A stretch of DNA of 64,000 bases from Candidatus Melainabacteria bacterium (GCA_023250155.1 JAHFBG010000003.1:1-64000), one strand, 5' to 3'. Shown: positions 15,777-26,220, counted from the stretch's first letter. Program-made: numbers and translations. Notes: generated by a model from the sequence alone, not told the origin.

Positions 15777-17726
15777 TTATCTTTTCAAATCTGGCTGAAA
15801 AATCGTTCTTGCATCTTGAAAACACAATCCTGCTAGTTCTAAAGGCCTAGTCCAAGCATTTTTTCTATTTGGCTTCCAATCGCTTAATTCCATAGAATTT
15901 GATTTTTTTCTATTACATTCAATACAAGAAGCAAAAAGGTTTTCAATATCAAAATTAAATTGTGGGAGCTTACTCACTGGCAAATAATGATCATAAGTTG
16001 CCATATGCTCATATAAAATATGATTAGTAATTTCTTTCCCTTCATTATTAACATAAGTAACAAAAGCCTCTTTAGCATAAGGAATAGCTTCTTTTACTGT
16101 TTTTGGATCTAATAGCTGCTTATGACAATAAACACAAGTCCAATAATCTCTTTCCCATACTTTATAAAGAGTTTTCTCTTGTGGCTTCTTTCTCTTAGGT
16201 TCATTATAGACTTCATCTTCTAAGCCAACATTCAACAGTTTCTTCTGAAGAACAGTAACATTACTTGTATAGTTCATATAAACATCTTTTGCTAGATCTG
16301 CCAACCGATTAAAGAAGCTTTTTTGATAATTTTCATCTCCTACGACTTCTCCACTAAATACTATCTGTAAATTATCATCAAATATTGATCCCACTTCAAA
16401 GATGGTCTTATTGCCGATTTTAGTCATATTTGCAATGGGTTCTTGTGAATAAATAATGTTACATTTCAAGTGGTTGACTGAGAATAAGGATTGAGAGTTA
16501 AGAATTGAGAATTGAGAATTGAGAATTAAAGATTGGGTTTCTAATTGATTTACATCATTGCGAACATCTTTAGGCATATGTTGTTCTTGCAAGTTCACTG
16601 TTGTTGCTGTTGAGATTGTGGAGCCTGCCCAGAGCGGAGCGACATCGTACGGTTGATCACTGATTGCTAATTTCTGACTGCTAAATTCTAAATCTTCCAC
16701 ATTCGACAAGGAATAAACAGACTTTTCCTTATATCTATCTTTATAAAAATCAGAAATTGCTTTCTGAATAGCATGTAGAACTAAGTTATAGACTTCATTT
16801 GTATGTGTATACCGTACTTCTTTTTTCGTAGGGTGAACATTTATATCTACAAAAGTAGGTTTAAATTTTAAATTAAAAACAACAATAGGGAATTTAACGG
16901 ATGGTAACATTCCTTCATAAGCACTTATAATAGCCTTAGAAATTATCTGACACTTAATTGGTCTATCATTGATAAACAAAAACATAGACTTGCGATCGCC
17001 TCTATAAACATCAAGCGTACTTATATAGCCATTTAAATCTAAAAAGTTGTTTTTACAAGAAATTGGTATTAAATTGTTTTGTAAGTCTTGTCCTAAAAGC
17101 TTAGAAATAGTATCTGCTAAGTTATTTGTACTTTGAGATTCTAAAATTATATTTTTATTGCTTTTTAGTGTGAATGATATGTGGGAGTGTGATAAAGCAA
17201 GAGATAAGACTAAATCATAAATATGATTGATTTCTGTAGTCTCTGATTTTAAAAACTTTTGACGAGCTGGTACATTATAAAACAAATCATCTATTTCAAA
17301 CACTGTACCCATACCAATCGGATCACTCTGCTGAACCAATTCTCCATTAATACACTTTGCTTGAAAACCAATCTTTTGCTCCTTATGCTTTGATCTACAA
17401 ATAACCTTACTAATAGAACTAATTGATGCTAATGCTTCACCTCTAAAACCAAGAGTATTTATATCCCATAAATCTTCAAAGCTATTTAGTTTACTGGTAG
17501 CATGACGAATAAAAAGTAAATTAACATCCTCAGGATCAATGCCTATACCATTGTCAGAGATTTTGATATGTTTCCCGCTTCTTTGAATCTCAATTTCTAT
17601 CTTTGTAGCACCTGCATCAATAGAATTTTCCACTAACTCTTTTACCACAGATGCCGGTCTTTCAATGACTTCACCTGCTGCAATTTTTTTAATTAAGTCT
17701 TGTGAAAGCTCCTTTATGATACCCAT
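15777..17726 (-). CDS. mutL: MutL-type mismatch repair ATPase fused to an HNH nuclease-like domain
   Basis: Residues 1-335 are a full MutL/Hex GHKL ATPase and transducer region: LVENSIDAGA, ISDNGIGI, TLGFRGEALASI, NVPARQKFLKS and VDINVHPTKKEVR. A low-complexity linker (335-420) contains heptad-encoded ILNSQ repeats. The usual C-terminal dimerisation/endonuclease domain with DQHA is not seen. Instead residues ~520-635 form an HNH-like domain with two zinc pairs: CVYC (531-534), YDHYLP (578-583), an Asn at 596 and CIEC (601-604) followed by NRKK. The role in strand incision during mismatch repair is inferred. The ATG follows a canonical start (MGIIKELSQDLIKKIAAGEV). It lies downstream of clpB on the same strand, 89 bases away. 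Confidence 0.92.
   Translation of the reverse strand: MGIIKELSQDLIKKIAAGEVIERPASVVKELVENSIDAGATKIEIEIQRSGKHIKISDNGIGIDPEDVNLLFIRHATSKLNSFEDLWDINTLGFRGEALASISSISKVICRSKHKEQKIGFQAKCINGELVQQSDPIGMGTVFEIDDLFYNVPARQKFLKSETTEINHIYDLVLSLALSHSHISFTLKSNKNIILESQSTNNLADTISKLLGQDLQNNLIPISCKNNFLDLNGYISTLDVYRGDRKSMFLFINDRPIKCQIISKAIISAYEGMLPSVKFPIVVFNLKFKPTFVDINVHPTKKEVRYTHTNEVYNLVLHAIQKAISDFYKDRYKEKSVYSLSNVEDLEFSSQKLAISDQPYDVAPLWAGSTISTATTVNLQEQHMPKDVRNDVNQLETQSLILNSQFSILNSQSLFSVNHLKCNIIYSQEPIANMTKIGNKTIFEVGSIFDDNLQIVFSGEVVGDENYQKSFFNRLADLAKDVYMNYTSNVTVLQKKLLNVGLEDEVYNEPKRKKPQEKTLYKVWERDYWTCVYCHKQLLDPKTVKEAIPYAKEAFVTYVNNEGKEITNHILYEHMATYDHYLPVSKLPQFNFDIENLFASCIECNRKKSNSMELSDWKPNRKNAWTRPLELAGLCFQDARTIFQPDLKR
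16481..16536. repeat. Heptad repeat array inside mutL (unit GAATTGA)
   Basis: Eight consecutive 7-base units, three of them exactly GAATTGA and the rest one to four changes away. Read on the minus strand the array codes for repeated ILNSQ in the linker before the HNH domain. Confidence 0.8.
16654..16695. repeat. Degenerate heptad array inside mutL (unit near TGATTGC)
   Basis: Six 7-base units (TGATCAC, TGATTGC, TAATTTC, TGACTGC, TAAATTC, TAAATCT) fit the pattern TRAnTnC apart from the first and last. A GC-richer patch (16621-16653) adjoins it. Both lie in the MutL linker, where insertions would be tolerated. Confidence 0.5.
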
Positions 17727-17815
17727 GGTTACATTGTCTCATCTTATGTAACCGTAGGTATCATATTGACAAAATAAATTTTAAAGAAATTCTTTGGTTA
17801 AGAAAAAAAAGCTTC

Positions 17816-20464
17816 TTAAATCTTCACTTTTTCAGCAACTTTTGTAAAAAATATTTTCTCTCCATCAAAGTCTACTTTTATTGTATCTCCATCAACAAAT
17901 CTTCCACTTAACAACTCTCTTGCTAGTTCATTTTCTAATTCTCTTTGAATTAATCGTTTTAAAGGACGTGCACCAAATGTAGGATCATAACCTGCTCTTC
18001 CCAAGTGTTCTTTAGCATCTGTAGTTACTTCAAACTTGAGTTTCTTATCCTCTAATCTTTTTGAAATATGAGAAAGTTGAATATCAACAATTTTTGTCAG
18101 TTGATCGGTTCGTAATGGACTAAATACAACTATTTCATCAATTCTATTTAAAAACTCTGGTCTAAATTGCTCCCTCAAAAGATTAAATGCTTGCTCTTTA
18201 ACTTGTTCATAGGCTGACTCAGAAGCTCCATTGACACTTAGCTTTAGCTGGTGCTCTAAAATCACCTGGCTTCCTACATTACTAGTCATAATTATAGTTG
18301 TATTTTTAAAGTCAACAATACGGCCTTGAGAATCAGTTAATCGTCCATCATCTAAAACTTGTAATAGAATATTAAAAACATCTGTATGTGCCTTTTCAAT
18401 CTCATCAAATAAAACCACAGAATAAGGTTTTCTTCTAACTTGCTCAGTTAATTGACCACCCTCTTCATACCCTACATAACCTGGAGGTGCACCAATTAAA
18501 CGGCTTACGGTATGACGCTCTTGATACTCACTCATATCAATTCTAATCATATTTTGTTCATCATCAAATAAAACATAAGCCAGTGATTTTGCAAGCTCAG
18601 TTTTGCCTACACCAGTAGGTCCTAAGAATATAAAAGAACCAATAGGTTTATTTGGATCACTTAAACCAGATCTTGATCTTCTAATAGCATCACTAACTGC
18701 TTTTACTGCTTTATCTTGTCCAATTACACGACGATGAATCTCATCTTCTAATTTAAGCAGTTTTTGCTTTTCTCCTTCTAGGAGCTTGCTGACTGGAACA
18801 TGTGTCCATTTAGAGACTACTTCAGCAATATCATCTTCATTGATTTCTTCTTTTAATAGTCTGCCATTCTTAACTCCATTTTCACTGCCGCCACTTGAGG
18901 CTTGTTTTAATTTTTTTTCTAATTCATTCAATGTGCCGTATTTCAATTCAGCCGCTCTTTGTAGATCTGTTTCACGTTCAGCCTTTTCAACTTGTCTCTT
19001 AGTTTCTTCAATTTGTTCTTTTAACTGACGAATTATAGAAATACCACCTTTTTCTCTTTGCCATTGAGCTTTTAAAACGTCAGATTTTCCTTGTAGTTCA
19101 CTAAGTTCTTTTTCTAATTTTTCTAATCGTTCTTTTGAAGCTTGATCTGATTCTTTTCTAAGAGCCTCTCTCTCAATGCTTAATTGTATTCTTCTTCTTT
19201 CCAATTCATCCAGTTCTATAGGCATAGAATCAATCTCAATTCTTAGTTTTGCCGCAGCTTCATCCACTAAGTCAATAGCCTTATCAGGTAAAAAACGATC
19301 CGCAATGTATCTATGACTTAATACAGCTGCACTTACTAAGGCTGCATCTTTAATTCTTACACCATGGTGTACTTCATATTTTTCTCTTAGTCCTCGCAAT
19401 ATAGAAATAGTTTCTTCTACGCTAGGTTCATCTACAAGCACTGTCTGAAAGCGCCTTTCAAGAGCTGCATCTTTTTCAATGTGTTTTCTATACTCATCAA
19501 GTGTAGTAGCTCCTATACAGTGCAATTCGCCACGCGCCAAAGCAGGTTTTAATAAATTTCCTGCATCCATAGCACCTTCACCTGTAGCACCTGCTCCTAC
19601 AACTGTATGTAATTCATCAATAAATAAAACGATTTCACCTTCATGAGACTGGACTTCTTTAAGAACTGCTTTTAATCGCTCCTCAAATTCACCTCTAAAC
19701 TTAGCTCCTGCAATAAGTGATCCCATATCCAAAGCCACTACTTTTTTATTTTTTAAACCTTCGGGGACATCTCCTCTAATGATTCTCTGTGCAAGACCTT
19801 CTACAATAGCTGTTTTACCAACACCAGGTTCACCTATTAGTACTGGATTGTTTTTCGTTCTTCTTGAAAGGACTTGAATAACTCTTCTAATTTCTTCATC
19901 TCTGCCAATAACAGGATCTAACTTCCCTTTCTTAGCTACCTCAGTTAAATCACGTGCATATTTGGCTAAAGCCTCATAAGTAGCTTCAGGAGTAGGACTT
20001 GTAATTCTTTGATTTCCCCTTATCTTGCTTAAGACTTTCAAGACCTTATCTCGTGTAATTCCTTCATCTTTAAGTATTTTATTTGCTTCATTTTTAGCTT
20101 GGTTATCACAATATGCAAGTAGTATGTGCTCTACACTTATATATTCATCCTTCATATTTTGAGCTTCTTCAAAAGCTTTTTCTAATAAGCTATTAGCTTT
20201 AGAGCCTAAGTACAACTGTTCACCTCCTGTTTGAGAGGCTCTGCCTTTGGGTTGTTTTGCTAAGAATTCATACAACTTTTCTAAAATCTTTTTTTTGTTT
20301 ATGCCCAACTCATCCAATATTTGTGGGACTAAACCATTTGTTTGTTCAATCAATGAAATCAATATATGCTCTGGCTCCAATGCACTATGCTCATATTTAT
20401 CAAGTAATATTTTGCAAGCAGCAATTGTTTGTTGAGAGTTTAAAGTTAGTTTATTGAAATCCAT
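17816..20464 (-). CDS. clpB: ClpB disaggregase
   Basis: The 882-residue AAA+ chaperone solubilises aggregated proteins with DnaK. All domains are present: N domain with two Clp repeats (1-150), first ATPase with Walker [10 protein letters not shown] at 211-219 and Walker [10 protein letters not shown], the long coiled-coil middle domain (~410-540) that separates ClpB from ClpA/ClpC, and second ATPase with [10 protein letters not shown] and a [11 protein letters not shown]alker B. The C-terminal domain contains [10 protein letters not shown] and [10 protein letters not shown]. Length fits the family. It is followed by mutL on the same strand. No HrcA-type or other heat-shock operator was recognised upstream. 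Confidence 0.97.
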   Translation of the reverse strand: MDFNKLTLNSQQTIAACKILLDKYEHSALEPEHILISLIEQTNGLVPQILDELGINKKKILEKLYEFLAKQPKGRASQTGGEQLYLGSKANSLLEKAFEEAQNMKDEYISVEHILLAYCDNQAKNEANKILKDEGITRDKVLKVLSKIRGNQRITSPTPEATYEALAKYARDLTEVAKKGKLDPVIGRDEEIRRVIQVLSRRTKNNPVLIGEPGVGKTAIVEGLAQRIIRGDVPEGLKNKKVVALDMGSLIAGAKFRGEFEERLKAVLKEVQSHEGEIVLFIDELHTVVGAGATGEGAMDAGNLLKPALARGELHCIGATTLDEYRKHIEKDAALERRFQTVLVDEPSVEETISILRGLREKYEVHHGVRIKDAALVSAAVLSHRYIADRFLPDKAIDLVDEAAAKLRIEIDSMPIELDELERRRIQLSIEREALRKESDQASKERLEKLEKELSELQGKSDVLKAQWQREKGGISIIRQLKEQIEETKRQVEKAERETDLQRAAELKYGTLNELEKKLKQASSGGSENGVKNGRLLKEEINEDDIAEVVSKWTHVPVSKLLEGEKQKLLKLEDEIHRRVIGQDKAVKAVSDAIRRSRSGLSDPNKPIGSFIFLGPTGVGKTELAKSLAYVLFDDEQNMIRIDMSEYQERHTVSRLIGAPPGYVGYEEGGQLTEQVRRKPYSVVLFDEIEKAHTDVFNILLQVLDDGRLTDSQGRIVDFKNTTIIMTSNVGSQVILEHQLKLSVNGASESAYEQVKEQAFNLLREQFRPEFLNRIDEIVVFSPLRTDQLTKIVDIQLSHISKRLEDKKLKFEVTTDAKEHLGRAGYDPTFGARPLKRLIQRELENELARELLSGRFVDGDTIKVDFDGEKIFFTKVAEKVKI

Positions 20465-20551
20465 ATATAAATTATATCTATAGCTTGTATACCAGAATTT
20501 ATATGTTAAATAACATCAAGATAATTGAATTTTATTTTTTCTTAAGGTTTC

Positions 20552-22141
20552 CTAATCATTAGTAGTTCCATAATTACCTATTCCAGCCAATTTCTTAAAT
20601 GATGTCAAATCTTTTGAATCTAATGCTAAGACTGTACCTAATAAAAGTTGCTCCATTCTAACTTTATTAATTTCCCAAACTGCTTCTAGGACATCAAGCA
20701 CATTTATTTTAAAAACATCTTGTTTTTTTACTTTATCATCACCATACTCAGCCCACTTGATAAAAGTATTTAATCCAACAGTCTGAATCAAGTCTAACAG
20801 TATCTCAGGTCTATCTTCTGGTGTCATGTGAAAATAAAGTCTTCCATCATTACCTTTCATTACTTCTGTTAATGGTATAGAAGACAAATCAATATATGCT
20901 TTTTTTAAATTGAACTCTTTTGAAAATTCTTTAGAAAGAACTTGCTTAAAAGCATCAAGATATTTATCTCCATATTTTGCCATTTGAGTCACACTTGCAA
21001 GAGGTAAAGAGATTTTCCCTTCTTTTATTTGTTTGGATATTATATAAGCCAAATAATTTGTTCCTTTGTATTCACAAAGATCATAACAAGCATGTCCTAC
21101 TAAAAACTGATCTTTCTCGTTCTGTATAAACTCTCCTAGTTCGGATTTTGCCTCCTTTTCAGCAGCAAGAATATAGTGATGGATTGTATCAAATCTTTTT
21201 CTTCTATCATTATCACAATCACAATCTGAACTCAACATTTTGTCAATAAAAATCTTTTTTGCATCTCTCTTAAAATATTGTAGTAATAGTTCAGATGCTA
21301 TTTTTTGAGTAACATCATCACTTGCATTTTTATAAATATATTCTAAGTATGTATGGGTTAGTTTAATTTGATCTTTTCCAAAACTTTTTATCATTTCAAG
21401 CATAATTAGTTGAATCTGCTTAAGCTCAAATAGAGCATAGTCTTCTTGAGATAAATCATTGTGTACATTATTACCAGCTTCCAGCAAAAGATCTAAAGCT
21501 AAAAAAGGTTGGATTGCTTGCCCTAAAGATTGTGCAAAGTTACCAACCTCTTTTATATCTCTATACTTTATTGATAAAAGGATTTTCTTTAAATCAGCCT
21601 CACCAATTAAACGCAAAAAATTATCACAATATTCTTGATTAAGTTCACTATTAGTACTCCCTAGTTTCTTTTCATATACAGGCAATAGAAAATCAGAAAT
21701 AAATTCATCCTGCCTATCAAGTGAAAATAATATTTTTACAATAGAGTCTTTTTCATTAGAATCAGTAGATTTAATTAATAAATCTTTGAGTATAGGCAAT
21801 AAATTATGTCCATTTTTTGCAAATTGAACAGCTATGTCTTCTATAGTTCCACCTAATTGTGAATCAATCTTTAAAGCATCACTATAAGTTAATGCAAGGT
21901 TTATATTTTGTTTAGTGTTGTGCCATTGAAAAAACTTTTTTAAACCATCTATTGATGTATATAGTTTTCTTAATCTTTGAAATAGTATAGGATGTTCACC
22001 TATATTAATTGGTTTAATTTCATCTATAACAGGCAGCTCACTAACTTGAGGAGGAACATCAAGAGACTTATTGGTTTCCAAATTGTTTTTAGGTGCTGGT
22101 AACTGTGGATTACCGGAATCCGTAATATTAATGCTATCCAT
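20552..22141 (-). CDS. Unknown helical protein (paralog of the upstream gene)
   Basis: This 529-residue protein starts with a Pro/Asn-rich, probably disordered ~55 residues, then is predicted to be helical throughout, with a repeat-like rhythm. It resembles the next gene upstream: LKKFFQWH here versus FKRLLREY there, and KAYIDLSSIPLTEV ... RPEILLDLIQTVG versus EAFIQIHNSDL ... RLPMLIRKIG. A CDCD motif occurs mid-protein. No transmembrane segment, signal peptide or catalytic motif is visible. A HEAT-like alpha-solenoid is possible but unproven. Confidence 0.75.
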   Translation of the reverse strand: MDSINITDSGNPQLPAPKNNLETNKSLDVPPQVSELPVIDEIKPINIGEHPILFQRLRKLYTSIDGLKKFFQWHNTKQNINLALTYSDALKIDSQLGGTIEDIAVQFAKNGHNLLPILKDLLIKSTDSNEKDSIVKILFSLDRQDEFISDFLLPVYEKKLGSTNSELNQEYCDNFLRLIGEADLKKILLSIKYRDIKEVGNFAQSLGQAIQPFLALDLLLEAGNNVHNDLSQEDYALFELKQIQLIMLEMIKSFGKDQIKLTHTYLEYIYKNASDDVTQKIASELLLQYFKRDAKKIFIDKMLSSDCDCDNDRRKRFDTIHHYILAAEKEAKSELGEFIQNEKDQFLVGHACYDLCEYKGTNYLAYIISKQIKEGKISLPLASVTQMAKYGDKYLDAFKQVLSKEFSKEFNLKKAYIDLSSIPLTEVMKGNDGRLYFHMTPEDRPEILLDLIQTVGLNTFIKWAEYGDDKVKKQDVFKINVLDVLEAVWEINKVRMEQLLLGTVLALDSKDLTSFKKLAGIGNYGTTND

Positions 22142-22169
22142 TGGTATTGGTAAATATTATATATTATAT

Positions 22170-23696
22170 TTAGCTGTTTGACTTAGGTTCAAAAGTAACA
22201 TTATTAATCCATTTTCTAAAAGCTTTAGCTTGAGTATCATTTCTACGTAAAAAGGTTCCTATATCTTTCTTAAGAAGATCTTTTATGTCAAGTCTAATAG
22301 CACTATCCAAAACATCTTTAGCATTTTTTCTAAGTTCTGGAGTCTCTCCACAAGCAATCCAATTAGCAAATCTATCATTCATACCTATTTTTCTTATAAG
22401 CATTGGCAGTCTTGGCCTACCATGCTTGTGATGAAGCCAATTGTCAGGTCTTGTACCAATGCTTAAATCTGAATTGTGAATCTGAATAAAAGCTTCTTTT
22501 AAATTTATTTCTTTATTAGAAAAGATCTTTTCTAAAGCTTTATCATAAGCAGGGTTCAAATATGATCCATATGCAAGGACAGCTAGGGTTAGTGATGGTT
22601 TATTTGATTTGAAATCATTAGTAATAATGTCTTCAATAGTTTTTAGCCCTTCTTCACCACAATAAGAAACTAAAGCATCACAAGCCATAGAAGCTACATA
22701 AGAATTTTCTGAGTGTGGTGAATTAGTTATTAGCTCTTTTACTTTTGGAATAGATTCTTGTTTAAGTTCTTTTATATAGTTAAACATTAAAAGTCCATTG
22801 ACTATAAAATTCTCTATATCTAAATAATCATCATCTATAAGAAAAGTAAGAAATACTTGTCCTGGATTTTTATAGCGCGTACTTATCACTTCACACGTTT
22901 TGCTCATAACCTCTACAGACATAGCATCATCAAGCTCTACCAATACGTCATCTAAATCTAATTTCGATTTCATATTTTTCATAAGGGCAAGAAGTAAAAG
23001 CTGCTTATTGTTTATTTCATCAGATTTATTGAATTTGGAATTACTAATCATGTCATCAGCACTACTTTTCAAAGCTTCATATGCAAGCTCTTCATTATTA
23101 GATATCTTCAGCAATGCTTCTGCTAGATTGTCTACATTGTTTTTATCTAAAGGCGTTGCACCATAAATAAACTGTCTCAGATCATCTTCAGATAGCTTCT
23201 TTAAAGACTCTATACAAAAACCTCTTTTATTACTATTACCTTCTAATATTTCACCAATCTTTGGTGAAAAACCTTGATTTGCAAATAAAATCCATCTTAA
23301 TACAAGTTCTTTTTCTTTCTTATTAGAACTGTTAAATATATTCATCAACAACTTATCTAAGTCTCCAGGTGAATTAGCTTTATTAAAACCATTTAATAGC
23401 TTTGTTACACTCTCGCGTTCTAATGAATAGTCAGCTTTGTTTTCCTTAAGATGCATTACTTCTTTAACATATTCACGCAAAAGTCTTTTAAAGCCAGCTC
23501 TTGATTCATAAAATAATTTCCAGGTAGGGTAACATGCAGAAATATTTCTAAGCGATGTAATGATACTTCCATCTTCTGGTAGTTTTGCAGGAATTGTGGG
23601 CAATTTAGTTTTATCGTTTGATATTACTCCTGTTTTATCAGGAGCATTCATTTTAGATACAGGTTCTCTAGAAACCTTATTTTTACTAATTTCCAT
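22170..23696 (-). CDS. Unknown helical protein (paralog of the downstream gene)
   Basis: This 508-residue protein lies 28 bases upstream of its paralog on the same strand, so the two are probably cotranscribed. The first ~45 residues are polar and low complexity. The rest is alpha-helical, with Leu-rich repeats of 30-40 residues resembling HEAT-type solenoids. A basic patch near the end (LHHKHGRPRL) is shared in position with its paralog. No known domain, signal peptide or membrane segment was recognised. The two may form a heteromeric scaffold; this is speculation. Confidence 0.75.
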   Translation of the reverse strand: MEISKNKVSREPVSKMNAPDKTGVISNDKTKLPTIPAKLPEDGSIITSLRNISACYPTWKLFYESRAGFKRLLREYVKEVMHLKENKADYSLERESVTKLLNGFNKANSPGDLDKLLMNIFNSSNKKEKELVLRWILFANQGFSPKIGEILEGNSNKRGFCIESLKKLSEDDLRQFIYGATPLDKNNVDNLAEALLKISNNEELAYEALKSSADDMISNSKFNKSDEINNKQLLLLALMKNMKSKLDLDDVLVELDDAMSVEVMSKTCEVISTRYKNPGQVFLTFLIDDDYLDIENFIVNGLLMFNYIKELKQESIPKVKELITNSPHSENSYVASMACDALVSYCGEEGLKTIEDIITNDFKSNKPSLTLAVLAYGSYLNPAYDKALEKIFSNKEINLKEAFIQIHNSDLSIGTRPDNWLHHKHGRPRLPMLIRKIGMNDRFANWIACGETPELRKNAKDVLDSAIRLDIKDLLKKDIGTFLRRNDTQAKAFRKWINNVTFEPKSNS

Positions 23697-23778
23697 AAAA
23701 TAAATTAAGTATATGATAACCTAAAAATAAAAGGATTACATACAGATACATAAGTAATTGATAAACTAATAGTTAAAT

Positions 23779-25503
23779 ATGAGCCTAGAGATAAGCAATA
23801 TAAAAATCGAGAGGTTAAAAACTGATTTCTTAATAATTGGAGCTGGTGTTGCAGGTTGTTTTGCTGCCTATGAAGCAAAAAGGTTAAATCCTAATATTGA
23901 CATTTTAATCCTTGAAAAAGCACACATAGATAGAAGTGGTTGTTTAGCAGCTGGGGTAAATGCTATTAATGCTTATATTACACCAGGCCAAACCCCTAGC
24001 AGTTTTCTTGAATATGTAAAAAAAGATTCTGTCGATTTGATTAGAGAAGATCTTGTTTATAGTATAGCTAAAGAAGTAAATAGTGTAGTTAACCTGCTTG
24101 AAGAGTGGGGATTACCAATACCAAAAGATGAGACAGGTATGCCATATGTTCGTGGCAGAGGATCGATTATCGTACAGGGAGAAAGAATTAAACCCATCAT
24201 TGCACAAGCTACAAAAAATACAAAAGCAAAAATTTTAAATCGTATAGTAGTTACAAACTTGATTATTAAAAAAAACAAAGCCTGTGGTGCTTTTGGATTT
24301 GGTATTAGAGATGGAAAATTCTACATCATCGAAGCAAAAGCTGTTTTAGTTGCGACGGGCGGTGCTAGCGGCTTATACAAGCCAAACAATGAAGGAGATG
24401 CCAAACATAAAATATGGTACTCACCTTTTAATACAGGAGCTGGTTATGCCATTGGTATTAGAGCTGGTGCTGAAATGACTACATTTGAAATGCGCTATGT
24501 AAGCATGAGAATAAAAGATTTAATGGCACCTACTGGTGCTGTAGCACAAGGTGTTAAAGCACAACAAGTAAACTCTCTTGGTGAAAGATATCTAGAAGAA
24601 AGGTATAAACATTTAGGTGGTAAATCAATGCCTACTTCCATGCGTCTTTGGGCAACACTTCAGGAAAATATTGAAGGACGTGGTCCTTGTTATTTAGACA
24701 CTACTCACCTAAACAAAGAACAAGCTGAAAGACTGCAAGCATATTATTTACACATGACTCCAGGATTGACTTTATACTGGTCAGCACGTGGAACAAGCCC
24801 CAATACAGATCCTCCTGAAATAGTAGGCACTGAACCTTTTCTAGTAGGAGGACATGCTCAAGCAGGATACTGGATAGATATAAACCGCATGAGTACCATT
24901 GAAAACTTATATGCAGCTGGGGATGTAGCAGGTGGAGCTCCTAAAAAATATTTATCAGGAGCTGGAGCAGAAGGTATGATGGCAGGAAGAGATGTAGTTT
25001 CCAGACTTGGCTCCCTAACCCATGAAACTGTTTTTGAAAAAGATATTAAAGATGAACTTAGTAGAGTGTTCAAATATTTAGAATCCAATAAAAATACTTT
25101 AAAACCAGATGAACTAGAACTTAGAATGCAAAAAACAATGGATGATTATGCTGGTGGCATTGCAAGTGGATATATCTTAAATGAACAAAAACTTCTTAAA
25201 GCAAGAAAATATCTAAAACAAATTAAAGAAGAGTCAAAACATTTATTTGCTAAAGACTTACATGAGTTAATGAAGTGTCATGAAGTAATAGATAGAATAG
25301 ATGTTGCAAGAGTACTTATAGAGCATCTTTTATATAGAAAAGAAACAAGATGGCCTATTTATCAAACACGTGGTGACTATCCAAATCGTGATGATAAAAA
25401 TTGGTTAAAGTTTGTCAACTCAGTTTATGACGAAGCGAAAGATGAGATAAAAATAGTTGAGCGTGAGTGTAAAGCATTAGATAAAGCTCTTTTGGAGGTA
25501 TAA
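23779..25503 (+). CDS. aprA: Adenylylsulfate reductase alpha subunit-like flavoprotein
   Basis: This 574-residue protein belongs to the fumarate reductase/AprA flavoprotein superfamily. The FAD-binding GAGVAGCFAAYEA lies near residue 21, followed by ALVATGGASG-type (VLVATGGASGLY), QAGYWIDINR and LYAAGDVAGGAPKKY, the last typical of AprA. AprA reduces adenosine phosphosulfate to sulfite and AMP, or the reverse. Length is shorter than the ~620-660 of dissimilatory AprA and nearer the short clostridial type. The next gene is an AprB-like ferredoxin, supporting the call. No sulfate adenylyltransferase, Dsr or Qmo gene is in the window, so direction is unresolved. Another FAD dehydrogenase function remains possible. 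Confidence 0.8.
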   Translation: MSLEISNIKIERLKTDFLIIGAGVAGCFAAYEAKRLNPNIDILILEKAHIDRSGCLAAGVNAINAYITPGQTPSSFLEYVKKDSVDLIREDLVYSIAKEVNSVVNLLEEWGLPIPKDETGMPYVRGRGSIIVQGERIKPIIAQATKNTKAKILNRIVVTNLIIKKNKACGAFGFGIRDGKFYIIEAKAVLVATGGASGLYKPNNEGDAKHKIWYSPFNTGAGYAIGIRAGAEMTTFEMRYVSMRIKDLMAPTGAVAQGVKAQQVNSLGERYLEERYKHLGGKSMPTSMRLWATLQENIEGRGPCYLDTTHLNKEQAERLQAYYLHMTPGLTLYWSARGTSPNTDPPEIVGTEPFLVGGHAQAGYWIDINRMSTIENLYAAGDVAGGAPKKYLSGAGAEGMMAGRDVVSRLGSLTHETVFEKDIKDELSRVFKYLESNKNTLKPDELELRMQKTMDDYAGGIASGYILNEQKLLKARKYLKQIKEESKHLFAKDLHELMKCHEVIDRIDVARVLIEHLLYRKETRWPIYQTRGDYPNRDDKNWLKFVNSVYDEAKDEIKIVERECKALDKALLEV

Positions 25504-25510
25504 AGTAAAA

Positions 25511-25933
25511 ATGGGGATTTCTATTGATCACAATTCATGTAATGGCTGTGGATATCCAGAGCATGAAACCCCATGTAATATGGCATGTCCAGGCGATCTT
25601 ATCTTCATGCAGTCTAATGGAAAAGCACAAATCTGTTCAAATGCTGATTGCTGGGATTGTGTAGCATGTATAAAAATCTGCCCTCAGCAAGCTATAGAAC
25701 TAAAGCTTCCATTTGAAATAGTAGGAAAAGAAGGATCACTTAAAGCCAGAGCATATAGAGAAAAAACTATCTGGACAGCAAGCGATGAAAATGGAATTGA
25801 AAAAGTCTTTGAAACACCAGCTAGAAATGATGCAAGCTTAACCACCTTAATCTCGCCAGAAGAGTTTACTGATGTAATTGATTCATATAAAGGAATTTCT
25901 AAGAGTTTTATGGATTTAGGCGTGGATATTTAA
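25511..25933 (+). CDS. aprB: Adenylylsulfate reductase beta subunit-like ferredoxin
   Basis: The 140-residue protein has two [4Fe-4S] motifs: C10-C13-C22-C26, with the long spacer and CPGDLI that mark AprB, and C47-C50-C53-C57 (CWDCVACIKICP). The C-terminal ~75 residues form the beta-rich tail that in AprB wraps around AprA. It starts 8 bases after aprA, with a GGAGGT site at the end of that gene. It should pass electrons between AprA and a membrane partner; the ferredoxin-cytochrome b cluster convergent to it is a candidate. Confidence 0.85.
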   Translation: MGISIDHNSCNGCGYPEHETPCNMACPGDLIFMQSNGKAQICSNADCWDCVACIKICPQQAIELKLPFEIVGKEGSLKARAYREKTIWTASDENGIEKVFETPARNDASLTTLISPEEFTDVIDSYKGISKSFMDLGVDI

Positions 25934-26022
25934 AATTTTAAGAAAGATTTTATTTTTAGCGGTTGATCTAAGCTTAGTATTGTGTTTCAATTATTATTAA
26001 TTACAGTATTTAAGGAGGTCAT

Positions 26023-26220
26023 ATGAAACCAGTTTCATTAGGTATCATTCCAAAGGAAGTTTTTAGATTACAACGCCAAGTCACACCAAATATAATTAGA
26101 GAAGTAGCTCGCCAAACAGATAGAGACTATAGTGATGTTAAAGCTGATATAGAAGAGCTTAGAAATCCACAAGCACCTTTAGCAAGATTAGTAGCATTAC
26201 ACTTAGAGAAGTCCAATTAA
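26023..26220 (+). CDS. Small unknown protein next to aprAB
   Basis: This 65-residue soluble protein has a basic helical first half and a DYSDVKADIEEL helix. It has a strong ribosome site (TTAAGGAGG, five bases from the ATG) and follows aprB after 89 bases. No Cys, signal peptide or known family was recognised. Its position suggests a link to the aprAB unit, but no function can be named. Confidence 0.7.
   Translation: MKPVSLGIIPKEVFRLQRQVTPNIIREVARQTDRDYSDVKADIEELRNPQAPLARLVALHLEKSN

Noticed and set aside
16992..16999. GCGATCGC octamer (HIP1 of cyanobacteria)
   Set aside because: One copy in coding sequence was noticed; a single copy does not show the enrichment that defines HIP1.
17790..17815. 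Terminator after clpB (TTAAGAA arms)
   Set aside because: The stem is short and purely AT-rich and the T-run is inside the loop rather than after it.
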